The notes under the pieces were generated by a model. It was not told the DNA's origin. It ran no database searches and saw only the letters and a program-made list of their open reading frames with translations. Below, piece by piece: positions 33,790 through 43,075 of a stretch of 58,776 nucleotides of DNA (the stretch's first letter is position 1; each line of letters begins with the position of its first letter). Source of the DNA: Phycisphaeraceae bacterium (GTDB lineage: Bacteria > Planctomycetota > Phycisphaerae > Phycisphaerales > Phycisphaeraceae); NCBI GenBank assembly GCA_029260615.1, contig JAJDCX010000032.1, forward strand, positions 1-58,776, written 5' to 3'. The translations under genes were made by a program, and so were the position numbers.

Positions 33790-34305
33790 ATGGCCATCGA
33801 CCCGAAAATACAAGCCGCAATCAACCAACAGATCAACCACGAGATGACCGCCGCCTACAACTACCTCGCGATGGTCGTCTACTTCGACCAGATCAACCTC
33901 TCAGGCTTCGCCTTCTGGATGCGCAAACAGCACGAAGAAGAATTAGCCCACGCCTCCAAGCTCTTCCAATACCTCTCCGACCGCGGCGGCACCGTCGAAC
34001 TGCAAGCCATCCCCAAACCCTCCGCCCAATTCGATTCCGTCGCACACGTCTTCCAAGCCGCCCTGGCCATGGAGCAGGCCAACACCGCCTCCATCAACAG
34101 CGTCTACGCCCTGGCCAAAGAGATCAACGACTACGCCACCCTAAGCCACCTCCAATGGTTCCTCGACGAGCAGGTCGAAGAAGAAAAAACCATGGAAGAA
34201 ACCCTCGGCCTAATCCGCTTCGCAGCCGACGATAAAAGCGCCCTACTCACACTCAATAACCAGATGGCCAACCGCCCAACCGAACCCGACACCACAGACG
34301 CCTGA
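33790..34305 (+). CDS. ftnA: Bacterial non-heme ferritin
   Basis: Four-helix-bundle iron store. Helix A has NQQINHEMTAAYNYL with the ferroxidase Glu, helix B RKQHEEELAHASKLFQYL with the EExxH motif, and helix D WFLDEQVEEEKTMEETL. Length 171 aa matches FtnA. A GATAATTATA stretch in the divergent promoter region is AT-rich and could hold an iron-responsive operator, but it is not a good Fur box. A GC hairpin follows the gene. Confidence 0.92.
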   Translation: MAIDPKIQAAINQQINHEMTAAYNYLAMVVYFDQINLSGFAFWMRKQHEEELAHASKLFQYLSDRGGTVELQAIPKPSAQFDSVAHVFQAALAMEQANTASINSVYALAKEINDYATLSHLQWFLDEQVEEEKTMEETLGLIRFAADDKSALLTLNNQMANRPTEPDTTDA

Positions 34306-34381
34306 TGCCGTGACCCCAACCACGACACACCCCGCCCACTCCCTCCCGTTTATCCCACACACCCACGCCCGGCCCCCTCAG

Positions 34382-34400
34382 CCCCCGGCTCCGCCGGGGG
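34382..34400 (+). terminator. GC hairpin downstream of ferritin
   Basis: CCCCCGGC pairs with GCCGGGGG around a three-base loop. No T-run follows, so termination is only a possibility. Confidence 0.45.
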
Positions 34401-34471
34401 ATTCCCCACAGATTTCCCTATAACAACCACAACCTTCAACCACAAACCATCGACGCATCCGAGATAAAATA

Positions 34472-34921
34472 ATGCGAAATCTACCCTTCGTGTGTGTACC
34501 GGTTGCGGCTTCAATAATTTATGAGCTGTGGGTATTATTTGAAGTAATACCCACAGCACAGGCTTCTACTGGCGAACATGGCGGCTCAGCACAAGCATTC
34601 TTAACGGTTTGCGCCTTTCCATTTTCTCTTATTATCGGGGTACTATTATCATTTACATTTCTTAGGTATATTTATGGGCGTGCCCATCACTTATCTGCAG
34701 GCCGGCAATATATTATTTGGTTGTCGTCTCCCCCTCTCGTATTCTTCGCAGTCTTCTTAGCTCTTTATCTGATTATTTCAATCGCTAGCGGTGAAATAAC
34801 TTCATCTATTCTTGATCTCCCGCGTTCTTTCTACGATTTGGCTTGGCATACGCACCCTCCATTAATTGTATGTTCTGTCTTGTATCTACTTGTTGGCATC
34901 AAGTATGGCTATGGGAAATAA
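34472..34921 (+). CDS. Low-GC membrane protein, function unknown
   Basis: The 149-residue protein has four predicted membrane segments (around FVCVPVAASIIYELWVLF, FSLIIGVLLSFTFLRYIY, LVFFAVFLALYLIISIA and LIVCSVLYLLVGI). Its DNA is markedly richer in A/T and in TTA/ATT-type codons than its neighbours, suggesting acquisition by transfer. It sits about 200 bp upstream of the second copy of the long repeat. No family recognised, and the ribosome-binding site is unclear. Confidence 0.55.
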   Translation: MRNLPFVCVPVAASIIYELWVLFEVIPTAQASTGEHGGSAQAFLTVCAFPFSLIIGVLLSFTFLRYIYGRAHHLSAGRQYIIWLSSPPLVFFAVFLALYLIISIASGEITSSILDLPRSFYDLAWHTHPPLIVCSVLYLLVGIKYGYGK

Positions 34922-35133
34922 CAGGGCATGGCGAAACAACGGTGGGGCCAACACCCGCTTTCGTGCGCACAATCTGACCGATTCTCCCATCAAAAATGCG
35001 CGGAATCGCACATTTTCTTATCCCCCTTACCCACTCAACTTACACCATCTCTGGCGATAAAAAGGTCACCTCTGTGCGCACAAACGTGACGCGTCATCCA
35101 AGAGTGGAGGCGTGATTTGTTTTGAATCGTGCC

Positions 35134-35427
35134 TGCCGACAACCTCACGGCGACGATCGACAGCTACCCTGAGTATCCAAAGATTAAAAGGACCGGGACT
35201 CGAGGGCTGCCTCCAATTTCCCCTAAAAGCCCATGGCCTCCGGCCGTGGGACCGCGGCGGGAACCGTCACCCCAGAAGCGCATCGAATGAAAATTCGAAA
35301 ACTTCCGGGGGCCGGGGGCGGGGGCCTTGGTAGCGGACCGTCCCGGCTAGATGACGGATCACAGGACGTGGGCTCGACCCGGTCCCGCTGACCCCGCGCC
35401 TGCCGTTACCGCCGGAAAATCGTGAGG
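35134..35427. repeat. Long dispersed repeat, copy 2
   Basis: Full-length partner of the repeat at 1-293, same orientation, 294 bp here. Both edges can be seen in this copy: similarity begins at TGCCGACAAC and ends at TCGTGAGG. The internal hairpin formed by CCCATGGCC and GGCCGTGGG is conserved. No target-site duplication or terminal inverted repeat is evident. Confidence 0.8.
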
Positions 35428-35714
35428 CTTTTAGATTGATGATGTGTGATTGAGGGTTGATGATTTGAAGAAAAAGAAGACTTAACCACAGAGGCACACA
35501 GACACCGAGAAGATCAAGACCAAGAAACAATCCGCCTCACGAAGCGCCGCGACTTGTCGCGTCCCCTTCTTAATCTGCATCATCTGCGCAATCTGCGGAT
35601 ACCTCCCCCTCCCACGCAGCGTTTTGACGTGGTGCAATATCTGGAGCCAGCGCATAAAAAGCCCACGCTCTCTAAGAACGTGGGCTCGTGAATTATCGAA
35701 TGTGTTTCGCTCGC
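35428..35714. other. Mosaic of short repeats, no gene
   Basis: Contains an ACCACAGAGGCACACAGA-type stretch, the hairpin motif CGCCGCGACTTGTCGC (35545-35560, found inverted at 50245-50260), and a run of near-repeats based on AATCTGC. No ORF with coding character is seen. Confidence 0.5.
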
Positions 35715-37208
35715 TTACCGGCGAGGCCTCGGCTTATTGCCCGCATCCATGAAATACTTGCGTGCCTCGCCAGCCAGGTAGAAGCTGCCGCAGATAATAA
35801 TCAGGTCGTCCCGGCTCACCGCGCTGGCGGCCAGCTTCAGCGAGTCCTTGAACTTGTCCGCCGTCTGAACCATCTTCCCGGAGATCTCTTTGAACTGTGT
35901 CTGCAGATCGCCCGGCTCCACCGCCCTTGGGTTGAGCTTGGCACGGGTGAAGATGATCTTGTCCGCGCCCAGAGAGATCTCCTTGAGCATCCCCGAAACG
36001 TCTTTGTCCTGCCCGCAGCCGAAGATCATGACCAGCGAGTCGTAAGTGATATGCGCACCCAGCGACCGGATCAACGCCTTGATCGAGTGAGCGTTGTGGG
36101 CACCATCGATGATGATCCGGGGCTGTTTCCAGACCTCTTCCATCCGCCCGGGCAGCGTCGTCTCCGCCAGGCCCAGGATCACTTTCTCTTCGGGCAGGTT
36201 AAACCCATGAGTACGCAGCTTGTCCAGCATCGCCAACGCCAACCCGCAGTTGTGCGCCTGGTGTTCGCCACGCAACGGCACAGGCAGGTGCTCGAACCGG
36301 CTGGTCGGGGTCGTTATGCACACACGCGTGTGCGGACCCAGCTCTCGGCTGGCCTCGAACCGGTAGGAAAAATCGATCTGGTCCCCGGTCGTTTCAAGCG
36401 GCGCACCCACCGCATCCGCACACGACTGCAGCACCTCTTTGACCTCCGGCTCCTGGATCACACTCAACGCGGGCGTGTCTTTCTTGAAGATCCCCGCCTT
36501 CTCTCGCGCGATCGACGGCAGGTCCTCACCCAGGATATTCATGTGGTCCAGGCTGATGTGCGTGATCCCCGTGACCAAAGGCTCCGCCACCGTCGTGCAG
36601 TCAAGCCGACCACCCAGACCCGTCTCCAGGATCGCGATGTCCACCGCCTGGTCCGCGAAGTATCGCATCGCTGTCGCGGTCATGATCTCAAAGAACGTCG
36701 GAGGCGTCGCCCCCACAACCGATTCTTTCGCAGCGATCAGCTTAAAGATCTCCGCCACATCCTGATAACTAATCATCGTCCCGTCGATCGTGATCCGCTC
36801 TCGCAGGTCGATCAGGTGCGGGCTGGAGTAGACCCCCACGGTGTACCCGCACTTACGCAGCATGCTCGCCAGCATCGCACAGGTCGAGCCCTTGCCCTTG
36901 GTCCCCGCGACCTGCACCGCTTTGAGCTGCTGGTGGGGGTTGCCCAGGATATCCAGGAGCTTGCGCATCCGGTTGAGGTTGAACGTCCGCTCGTCGTAAC
37001 GGACCATCCGCATCCGCTCGTGATCGACGTGCTCATAGAGCCACCGCTGGGCAGTGGTGTAGTTGGTGATCTTGACGCTCGAAGCAGCCGCTGCGGCAGG
37101 TTTGGCAGTCGGCTTGGCGGCCGTATTGCTTTTAACCTTTGTTTTGCCAGCAGTTGTCTTTTTCGAGCCCCGGGAATTATTCGCGTTGCTACGCGCTGAG
37201 GTAGGCAT
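35715..37208 (-). CDS. folC: Folylpolyglutamate synthase/dihydrofolate synthase
   Basis: Mur-ligase family enzyme that adds glutamate to (dihydro)folate. The P-loop VAGTKGKGST lies at about 100-109, followed by YSSPHLIDLRERITIDG, ETGLGGRLDCTT and INHISLDHMNILG-like (here ITHISLDHMNILG), and IIDGAHNAHSIKALI near the C-terminal domain. The first 48 residues are a Lys/Ala/Thr-rich tail absent from usual FolC and probably unstructured. An ORF of similar length on the opposite strand is a shadow. Confidence 0.92.
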   Translation of the reverse strand: MPTSARSNANNSRGSKKTTAGKTKVKSNTAAKPTAKPAAAAASSVKITNYTTAQRWLYEHVDHERMRMVRYDERTFNLNRMRKLLDILGNPHQQLKAVQVAGTKGKGSTCAMLASMLRKCGYTVGVYSSPHLIDLRERITIDGTMISYQDVAEIFKLIAAKESVVGATPPTFFEIMTATAMRYFADQAVDIAILETGLGGRLDCTTVAEPLVTGITHISLDHMNILGEDLPSIAREKAGIFKKDTPALSVIQEPEVKEVLQSCADAVGAPLETTGDQIDFSYRFEASRELGPHTRVCITTPTSRFEHLPVPLRGEHQAHNCGLALAMLDKLRTHGFNLPEEKVILGLAETTLPGRMEEVWKQPRIIIDGAHNAHSIKALIRSLGAHITYDSLVMIFGCGQDKDVSGMLKEISLGADKIIFTRAKLNPRAVEPGDLQTQFKEISGKMVQTADKFKDSLKLAASAVSRDDLIIICGSFYLAGEARKYFMDAGNKPRPRR

Positions 37209-37342
37209 AATGGCCTAGTCTACCAGAAATGACTTCCAAGGTCAACCCCACGGGTGTAAAAACAGTGTCCAAAAGGACTTAACTAAATAGCAAGGGGTAG
37301 GTTGTTGCCACCAATATTATATAATTATTGCAAAAGCCACCG

Positions 37343-38740
37343 TCAGGCAGGCCCGATGCGATCCTGCCCGTTCATGTACGGCCGAAGGGCGGTCGGGACC
37401 GTCACCGTGCCATCTTCATTCTGGTACATCTCAAGGATCGGCACCAGGATGCGGGGGCTCGCCGCGACCGTGTTATTCAGGCTGTGGCAGAACACCGGCT
37501 TCTTCGTTTTTGGGTCGCGGTAACGCAGGTTCAGCCGTCGGCACTGGTAGTCGTACAACCGGCTGGCGGAGTGCGTTTCCCCGTATTCACCCGACGGGCT
37601 CCCATCCGCATCATCAGGGCCCCGGCCCGGCATCCATGACTCCACATCAATCATGTCCGCGTTCTTGGTCCCAAGATCCCCCGTACAGCACTGCAGCAGC
37701 CGGTAGGGCAGCTCCAGACGCTGCAGGAGTTCCTCGACGAACCCGATCATCTTCTTGTGCCAGTCGCGCGACGTCTGTTCGTCCGCCTTACAGATCACGA
37801 CCTGCTCGACCTTATCAAATTGATGCACCCGGTAGAGCCCCGCCGTGTCCTTGCCCGCCGCCCCCGCCTCACGTCGGAAGCAGGTGCTGACCGTCGTGTA
37901 ACACAGCGGCAGACTCGCCGCATCAAGGATCTCACCCTGGTGATAGCCCATCAAACCGACTTCCCCGGTCCCGGTGAGGTACAGGTCGTACCCGCCGCCG
38001 CGGTCGGTCTCTTTGACTTCGTAAGCCTGCTCCTTGCCATCGGGGAAAAAGCCGGTCCCGACCATGCACTCGTCGCGTACCACCACCGGCACGCTCAAAG
38101 GCGTAAACCCGTTGTCCTGGGTCATAAAGTCAAACGCGAAACGCAGCACCGCCTGATGCAGCCGCATCCCGTCGCCGGTCAGGACGTAGCTGCGACTCCC
38201 AGCGATCTTCACGCCACGCTCAAAATCGAACAGCCCAAGGGATTGCCCCAATTCGATGTGGGTTTTAGGTGCGAAGCCTTTATTCGCTGCAAACGACTTG
38301 GCGGGGTCGAACCAGTCAGGATTCCATGTGCTTAGCTGGACGTTGTCATCCGCGCTCTTGCCGACCGGCACATCCGCATCCGCCGGCTGGGGGATGCGTA
38401 GCCAGAGTTTGTCACGATCGGATTCCAAGGCGGTGACCTGCCCGGTGAGCGCGGATGCTTCTTCTTTGATCGCATCGGGCCGGGCCTTGAGGCTCTGCAT
38501 CTCTTGTTCGAGCACGGCACGGTCCGGGTCCGCCGCTTTTTTGAGCCGGCCTGCCAGTTGGCCGATCTGCTTGCCGATCTGGTTTTTCTCGGCGACCAGC
38601 AGTTCACGCCGGGTAATCAGGGGGCGCAATTCGGCATCGACGGCCAGCAGTTGGTCCGCCAGGTCGGCCGGGTAGCCCTTGTTCGTCAGGCCGGTGCGGT
38701 ACTTGTCGGGGTTGGCTCGCAGGTCTTTCAGGTCGATCAT
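37343..38740 (-). CDS. serS: Seryl-tRNA synthetase
   Basis: Charges tRNA-Ser. The N-terminal 110 residues form the long coiled coil that grips the tRNA. The catalytic core includes LTGTGEVGLMGYH (TxE-type serine pocket), motif 2 CFRREAGAAGKDTAGLYRVH, and a final region CHSLNNTVAASPRILVPILE. The last motif departs from the usual LNGSGLAVGRTLVA form but keeps the class II arginine. Length 465 is slightly above average. Confidence 0.93.
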   Translation of the reverse strand: MIDLKDLRANPDKYRTGLTNKGYPADLADQLLAVDAELRPLITRRELLVAEKNQIGKQIGQLAGRLKKAADPDRAVLEQEMQSLKARPDAIKEEASALTGQVTALESDRDKLWLRIPQPADADVPVGKSADDNVQLSTWNPDWFDPAKSFAANKGFAPKTHIELGQSLGLFDFERGVKIAGSRSYVLTGDGMRLHQAVLRFAFDFMTQDNGFTPLSVPVVVRDECMVGTGFFPDGKEQAYEVKETDRGGGYDLYLTGTGEVGLMGYHQGEILDAASLPLCYTTVSTCFRREAGAAGKDTAGLYRVHQFDKVEQVVICKADEQTSRDWHKKMIGFVEELLQRLELPYRLLQCCTGDLGTKNADMIDVESWMPGRGPDDADGSPSGEYGETHSASRLYDYQCRRLNLRYRDPKTKKPVFCHSLNNTVAASPRILVPILEMYQNEDGTVTVPTALRPYMNGQDRIGPA

Positions 38741-39106
38741 GGCGTGTCGCGGTGCTTGTTATCGGTCATGGTTGGCCGGGCCACTTAGCACGGCGGGGCC
38801 TCATGGTAATCCAGCGGCGCGGGATGTCGAACCCGCTAGTGAACCGGGGGGCCATCCGTGCGTCTAAATACGGCGGGGGGGTGATGGCTATCGACAGATT
38901 CCCCTGCCGGGGTTTGGGGCTCCTGTGGATCCTGGAGTACGGGATTCCGTGCCTTGCGGCCGATAGGATAAGTTGACCGTGGTGCTGAAATACCTTGCGG
39001 AACGGGCTTCGCGGGGCATTTGGGTGCCTAAGATTATCGGCCGCACACCTGTGACGGGCCGGGATATACTCTTACTTAACACTGCCTATTTTCGATCGGG
39101 TAAATC
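38741..39106. other. Divergent intergenic region with a 10-bp inverted repeat
   Basis: About 366 bases between the serS start and the HEAT-like gene. GCGGCCGATA (38956-38965) and TATCGGCCGC (39035-39044) form a perfect 10-bp inverted repeat 69 nt apart. TATACT at 39065-39070 could be a -10 box for the downstream gene, without a clear -35. Nothing else recognised. Confidence 0.45.
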
Positions 39107-41332
39107 ATGCGGAAGTCAGGGACACACAGCCTCTCAAGAAAACCTGGGCGGCGCGTCCATCGGCCATCGGCCGGTTGGTGGTCAGCGGTGCTGGGTGTGG
39201 TGTTGATCTGTGCGGTGATGCCGACCGGGTCAGCCGCACAACAGACGGGTTCTTCGCCGATCACCGAGGCGTTGAGCCGGCTGATGTCTGACAGCCTGGG
39301 TTTGGCCGAGCGCGCCGCGGCGGCGACCGAATTGCTTGAGATGCGTGATAGCGAGGCGACCGGCGCGCTGTCTTTGGCGCTGACGAATCAGCAGAGTCGG
39401 GTCGGTTGGCGTGCGGTGATCCAGGCGGTTGCAACGTTCCCGGACGACCCACCTAAGGCGTTGGCGCAGCCGTTGATCGGGCTGCTTGGTCATGTGGATG
39501 CGGGTTTGGCTCAAGACCTGGCGGCGGCGCTTGGGCGGTTTGACCAGTCCGAAGTCATCAAGCAACTCGGCAAGATCGCACGCGACCGCAATACACCGAT
39601 CGCTCGACGATGCGGCGCGGTGTTAACGCTGGGCCACGACCGCACGACGCCGACCGCCGGGCTGTTGATGGGTCTAACCGACGCAGGCCAGCCCGAGCAG
39701 GTGCAGCAGTCGGCGTTCAAGGCGCTGGGTATGCTCACCGCTTTGGATCATTACGACGCCGACCGCCAGGCGTGGAACTCCTGGTGGAAGACGAACAAGG
39801 GGCTCTGGGCCAAGGAGTGGACACAGCATCTATTGGAGAACTTCGAGCGCCGAGAGGCCCGACGTAGTGCCTTGGGCCACCAGCTTGAAGATAAATTATT
39901 GGAGTCCCAGCGTGCGCTGTATCAGGCGAACTCGCCGCAGGGTCGGCCTGACGTTTTGGTGTACATGCTTCGTGACCCGCTCACGCCGATCCGTCAACTG
40001 GGGATGGACCTGACCCGTCAGCGTCTGCTTGACGACCTGACTTTCGATGAGCCTTTGCGTGAGGCGTTGCGTGGTCGGTTGACCGATCCGGTCCCTTCGA
40101 TCCGTGCCGAGGCCGCGATACGTCTGCGTGATTTGTCTGATGCCGCTGCGGCGGAGTTGACCGCAAGGCGTCTGGGCGAGGAGCGCGAGCAGGTCTCGTC
40201 TGTGCTCGGTGCTTACCTACAGATGATGACACGGCTGCCGCAGGCTTTGGCGGTGGACCCTTCGGCGGACTTGTTGAACGACGAGGCCCTGCGTGCCGAC
40301 GCCGCCGCCGCGCTCGCCGCCGCCTTTGATGCCGGGCTGATGAAAAAATCCCAGGTCAACCGCGCCGCCAAACTTACGCGCAAATACATCCACGACGGCC
40401 AGCCACCGGCACCCCAGGTCATCACGCTGATGGGCAAGGTCGGGAACAAGGACGACTGGAAGCTGATCGCCCAATGGATCGACCACCGGGATGCCGCGGT
40501 TAAACATGCCGCGGCGCAGGCGTGGGCGGATTCGGACCGTCCCTTAAATATTCTGGCCGACCGCATGACCGACCCGGTGATCCAGCCGATCCTGATCGTC
40601 GTCGCGACCCGCCGGGGCGACCAGGCTTATACGTTGAATTCCCTCACCGCCAACCGTCCCCAACGCAGCGTCGAGCCTTGGCGCCGCGCCCTGGTTGCGA
40701 TGGCGTCGCGTGTCCCCTCGGATGCGGTGCTTGCTACGGCCAGGCATTTATCCGAACTGGGTGAGTCGCCTCAACTCCGCCTGGAAGTGTTGTCTGCCGC
40801 GATCGATCGGCCACAGGAGGCCGGGATTCGTCCCGCGGAACGGTTGGAGCTTCTGCTTACCCGTGGCGAGGTGCGTCTGGGTGCCGGTGATCCGCCCGCA
40901 TCGCTGGCTGATTTCCAGGTCGTCGTCGCGTCGGAGTCCGACCTGTCTGACTCGCAGCGTGACCGGCTTGGCCGGGGCTTGATCCGTGCTTACCTGCTGG
41001 TGGGTCAGATCGACCAGGCCTTCGATGTCGCACGCAAGCTTTTGGGCCCAGCGGGGCCGTCCCCGCGTTACGGCATCTCGCCGACCGACGACAGGATTGT
41101 TGGCGAGTTCATCAAGACCGCCGACCGCTTCCGTGGTGAGAACCGAAAAGACGAGGTAGCCACGATCTGCCGGGAGCTACGCAACCTGCTCAAGCCCGCG
41201 ATCAAGCCAGCCGTCGGCCAGAAACTCGCGACCCTGGAAGCCTGGATCAACGGCTCGGTCAACACCACCCCGCCGATGTCCGCCGCCGACCAGACGGTTG
41301 ATAATGACAACGACGGGCCGGTCGTGGAGTGA
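39107..41332 (+). CDS. Large exported HEAT-repeat-like protein
   Basis: A 741-residue protein with a basic N-terminus, a hydrophobic segment (WWSAVLGVVLICAVMPTG) and a signal-peptidase site near SAAQQ. The mature part is a long series of helix pairs resembling HEAT/PBS repeats (AERAAAATELLEMRDSEA, IRQLGMDLTRQRLLDDL, SIRAEAAIRLRDLSDAAA, AAVKHAAAQAWADSDRP). The C-terminal third has TPR-like helices (ASLADFQVVVAS, LVGQIDQAFDVARKLL). It probably acts as a periplasmic scaffold for protein contacts. Partners unknown. Confidence 0.72.
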   Translation: MRKSGTHSLSRKPGRRVHRPSAGWWSAVLGVVLICAVMPTGSAAQQTGSSPITEALSRLMSDSLGLAERAAAATELLEMRDSEATGALSLALTNQQSRVGWRAVIQAVATFPDDPPKALAQPLIGLLGHVDAGLAQDLAAALGRFDQSEVIKQLGKIARDRNTPIARRCGAVLTLGHDRTTPTAGLLMGLTDAGQPEQVQQSAFKALGMLTALDHYDADRQAWNSWWKTNKGLWAKEWTQHLLENFERREARRSALGHQLEDKLLESQRALYQANSPQGRPDVLVYMLRDPLTPIRQLGMDLTRQRLLDDLTFDEPLREALRGRLTDPVPSIRAEAAIRLRDLSDAAAAELTARRLGEEREQVSSVLGAYLQMMTRLPQALAVDPSADLLNDEALRADAAAALAAAFDAGLMKKSQVNRAAKLTRKYIHDGQPPAPQVITLMGKVGNKDDWKLIAQWIDHRDAAVKHAAAQAWADSDRPLNILADRMTDPVIQPILIVVATRRGDQAYTLNSLTANRPQRSVEPWRRALVAMASRVPSDAVLATARHLSELGESPQLRLEVLSAAIDRPQEAGIRPAERLELLLTRGEVRLGAGDPPASLADFQVVVASESDLSDSQRDRLGRGLIRAYLLVGQIDQAFDVARKLLGPAGPSPRYGISPTDDRIVGEFIKTADRFRGENRKDEVATICRELRNLLKPAIKPAVGQKLATLEAWINGSVNTTPPMSAADQTVDNDNDGPVVE

Positions 41333-41349
41333 GCGGTGAGAATGAATCT

Positions 41350-42150
41350 TCACCAGTCTTCTATCGGTGTCGTCCCATTCATCCAACTCCACTCCACCTC
41401 GGTCATGAACCATGTGTAGGCCTCGAGGTCGGGGACGCCCAGGTCTACAAACGCCTTGACCTCCTCAAATACGATGTCCGCGTTCTGAGGGGTGGGTTCT
41501 TTGAGCAGCGTGTGGATGTGCTTGATCAGACCGGCGGGCTTCTCGTCGACGGCTTCCAACGCGTGCATCAGCCATTTGTGGAAGGGGTACAGCGTCCGGT
41601 TGTGGGCCAGGATCAGTCGGCCAGCGTAGAGGGACAGCTGTGAGGCGGCGCGGGTGATCGTGTAAGGGTTGTTGTGTCGTGTCGCCTCGTTCATCAGCCA
41701 ACGGCCCATGAACATCATGCAGTAGAACGAACGCATGCGCTTGTCGCGCTCGGTTTCGGGGTAGATGGGGATCTGCTTGATGAGCGGTTCGAGTTCTGGG
41801 AGATGTGTGTAGGCGAGGAACGCGCCGTTGAACGCTGCGCGTGAGGGTTCGTTGCCGTGTTGTGCGAGCTTTTCTAGGAACGACACGCTGATGATCTTCC
41901 CATCAACGTACCCGCCCTCGTAATCGCAGAGGTCTGTGCGATTGATGAAGAGGTCGCCCGGTTTAATTGACTTGCGCCGCCGATCAAACTCGGCCTCGGT
42001 CGTGACGATCAAAAAATCCACATCCGAGTCCGGTCTCGCCCAGCCCTTGGCGACCGACCCGCCGATGATCAGTGCGGGGTAGTTCGGGTCGTCCTTGTAA
42101 GCTTCTGCTAGACGGTCGATGGTTTGGCGGTGGTGGGGTTGGATTTCCAT
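41350..42150 (-). CDS. Nucleotidyltransferase-fold protein
   Basis: The N-terminal motif GGSVAKGWARPDSDVDFLIV is a GSxxxG...SDxD nucleotidyltransferase signature with both metal-binding aspartates. The C-terminal 150 residues are helical and aromatic-rich (RSFYCMMFMGRWLMNEATR, EVEWSWMNG). The 266-residue architecture resembles minimal or aminoglycoside-type transferases, but the substrate is unknown. It is unrelated in sequence to the DUF4037 protein at 4525-5499. Confidence 0.75.
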   Translation of the reverse strand: MEIQPHHRQTIDRLAEAYKDDPNYPALIIGGSVAKGWARPDSDVDFLIVTTEAEFDRRRKSIKPGDLFINRTDLCDYEGGYVDGKIISVSFLEKLAQHGNEPSRAAFNGAFLAYTHLPELEPLIKQIPIYPETERDKRMRSFYCMMFMGRWLMNEATRHNNPYTITRAASQLSLYAGRLILAHNRTLYPFHKWLMHALEAVDEKPAGLIKHIHTLLKEPTPQNADIVFEEVKAFVDLGVPDLEAYTWFMTEVEWSWMNGTTPIEDW

Positions 42151-42249
42151 GTGGAAAGTATACTTCGGGGAGGTGGGAGAATCCTTGTCCCCGTTTTCGC
42201 CAATTCGACTTCCGTCCCTTTAGGTTTCTCTAGCTAGAAAAGTGTTGCA

Positions 42250-43005
42250 TTGTTGGACAACATAGATCAATATGTTGATCTGATGGCCAAGTACAGCAGC
42301 ATTATTTCTGAAATCCGCAACTTGCCTCGCTTTGAGCCACTTAAATGTAACTGTGGCCGCCTATATCACGTGCATGTAACGAATACCCACTTCGTATGTA
42401 AGCACTGTGGGTACAGGTCAAGGCTTCGGGGCTTTATGGGTTACGGGTCTGAACTACAGCATGTCATAGAAGCGGTGCTGATCTGGGCAGGAAGTGGAGA
42501 CTGGAGATGTTTCGATGCTGTATTACGGGCTTATGTCGAGATTAAGACCATGGAACGGCTGGATCCAGAATATAAGCAGAAGGAAGCAGAGCGAGAGTTG
42601 GGCGAAGTAAAAAAAGGAACCGGTGAGTATAATGACATTATTCATGACATAGAAGAACTCCCACACTTCCGGGAATTTTGGTGCGTATGCGAGAATGACC
42701 AGGAAGTACATGCGTTCGCTGCACAGGTCGAGTGTAAGGAGTGCAAAAAAGTAACTAGCCTGCGCGATCCACAAGACCCCGAGTCGCAGATACAATCGGT
42801 CGTCGAAGAGGTTCTTTCCTGGATAGGGGAAGGTGAGGCTCTTGAGGCGGTCATTCAATATTTCATAGAATTGAGGATCAGCGAAGAACGCGATCGCGCG
42901 ATCGAACGAATGAATAAGTTGAGTGACTGGCAGAAGGAACTACGTAGAGTTTCAGGAATCATTGAAATAGCAGGTCCGGATCAGACCTCGAATAGCGAAG
43001 AATGA
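42250..43005 (+). CDS. Duplicated zinc-ribbon protein, function unknown
   Basis: The 251-residue protein is made of two similar halves. Each has a CxC...CxxC cluster (LKCNCGRLYHVH plus FVCKHCGY; WCVCENDQEVHAF plus VECKECKK) followed by SELQHVIEAVLIWAGSGD or SQIQSVVEEVLSWIGEGE, and a charged helix. The start could be TTG at 42250 or ATG at 42283; neither has a convincing ribosome-binding site. Base composition is clearly lower in GC than that of neighbours, suggesting transfer. Looks like a nucleic-acid or protein-binding module. Confidence 0.6.
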   Translation: MLDNIDQYVDLMAKYSSIISEIRNLPRFEPLKCNCGRLYHVHVTNTHFVCKHCGYRSRLRGFMGYGSELQHVIEAVLIWAGSGDWRCFDAVLRAYVEIKTMERLDPEYKQKEAERELGEVKKGTGEYNDIIHDIEELPHFREFWCVCENDQEVHAFAAQVECKECKKVTSLRDPQDPESQIQSVVEEVLSWIGEGEALEAVIQYFIELRISEERDRAIERMNKLSDWQKELRRVSGIIEIAGPDQTSNSEE

Positions 43006-43075
43006 CTTGGCGAACATGCCGAGCACGAGGTGGAAGGAAATGGGAGGGAGGGGGATCATCTCATTGACGGGGCGG

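Noticed and set aside
35688..37199. 503-codon ORF on the plus strand, longer than the gene opposite it
   Set aside because: It lies wholly antisense to folC, has no recognisable domain and a composition dominated by Arg, Gln and His, as expected of a shadow of a high-GC gene.
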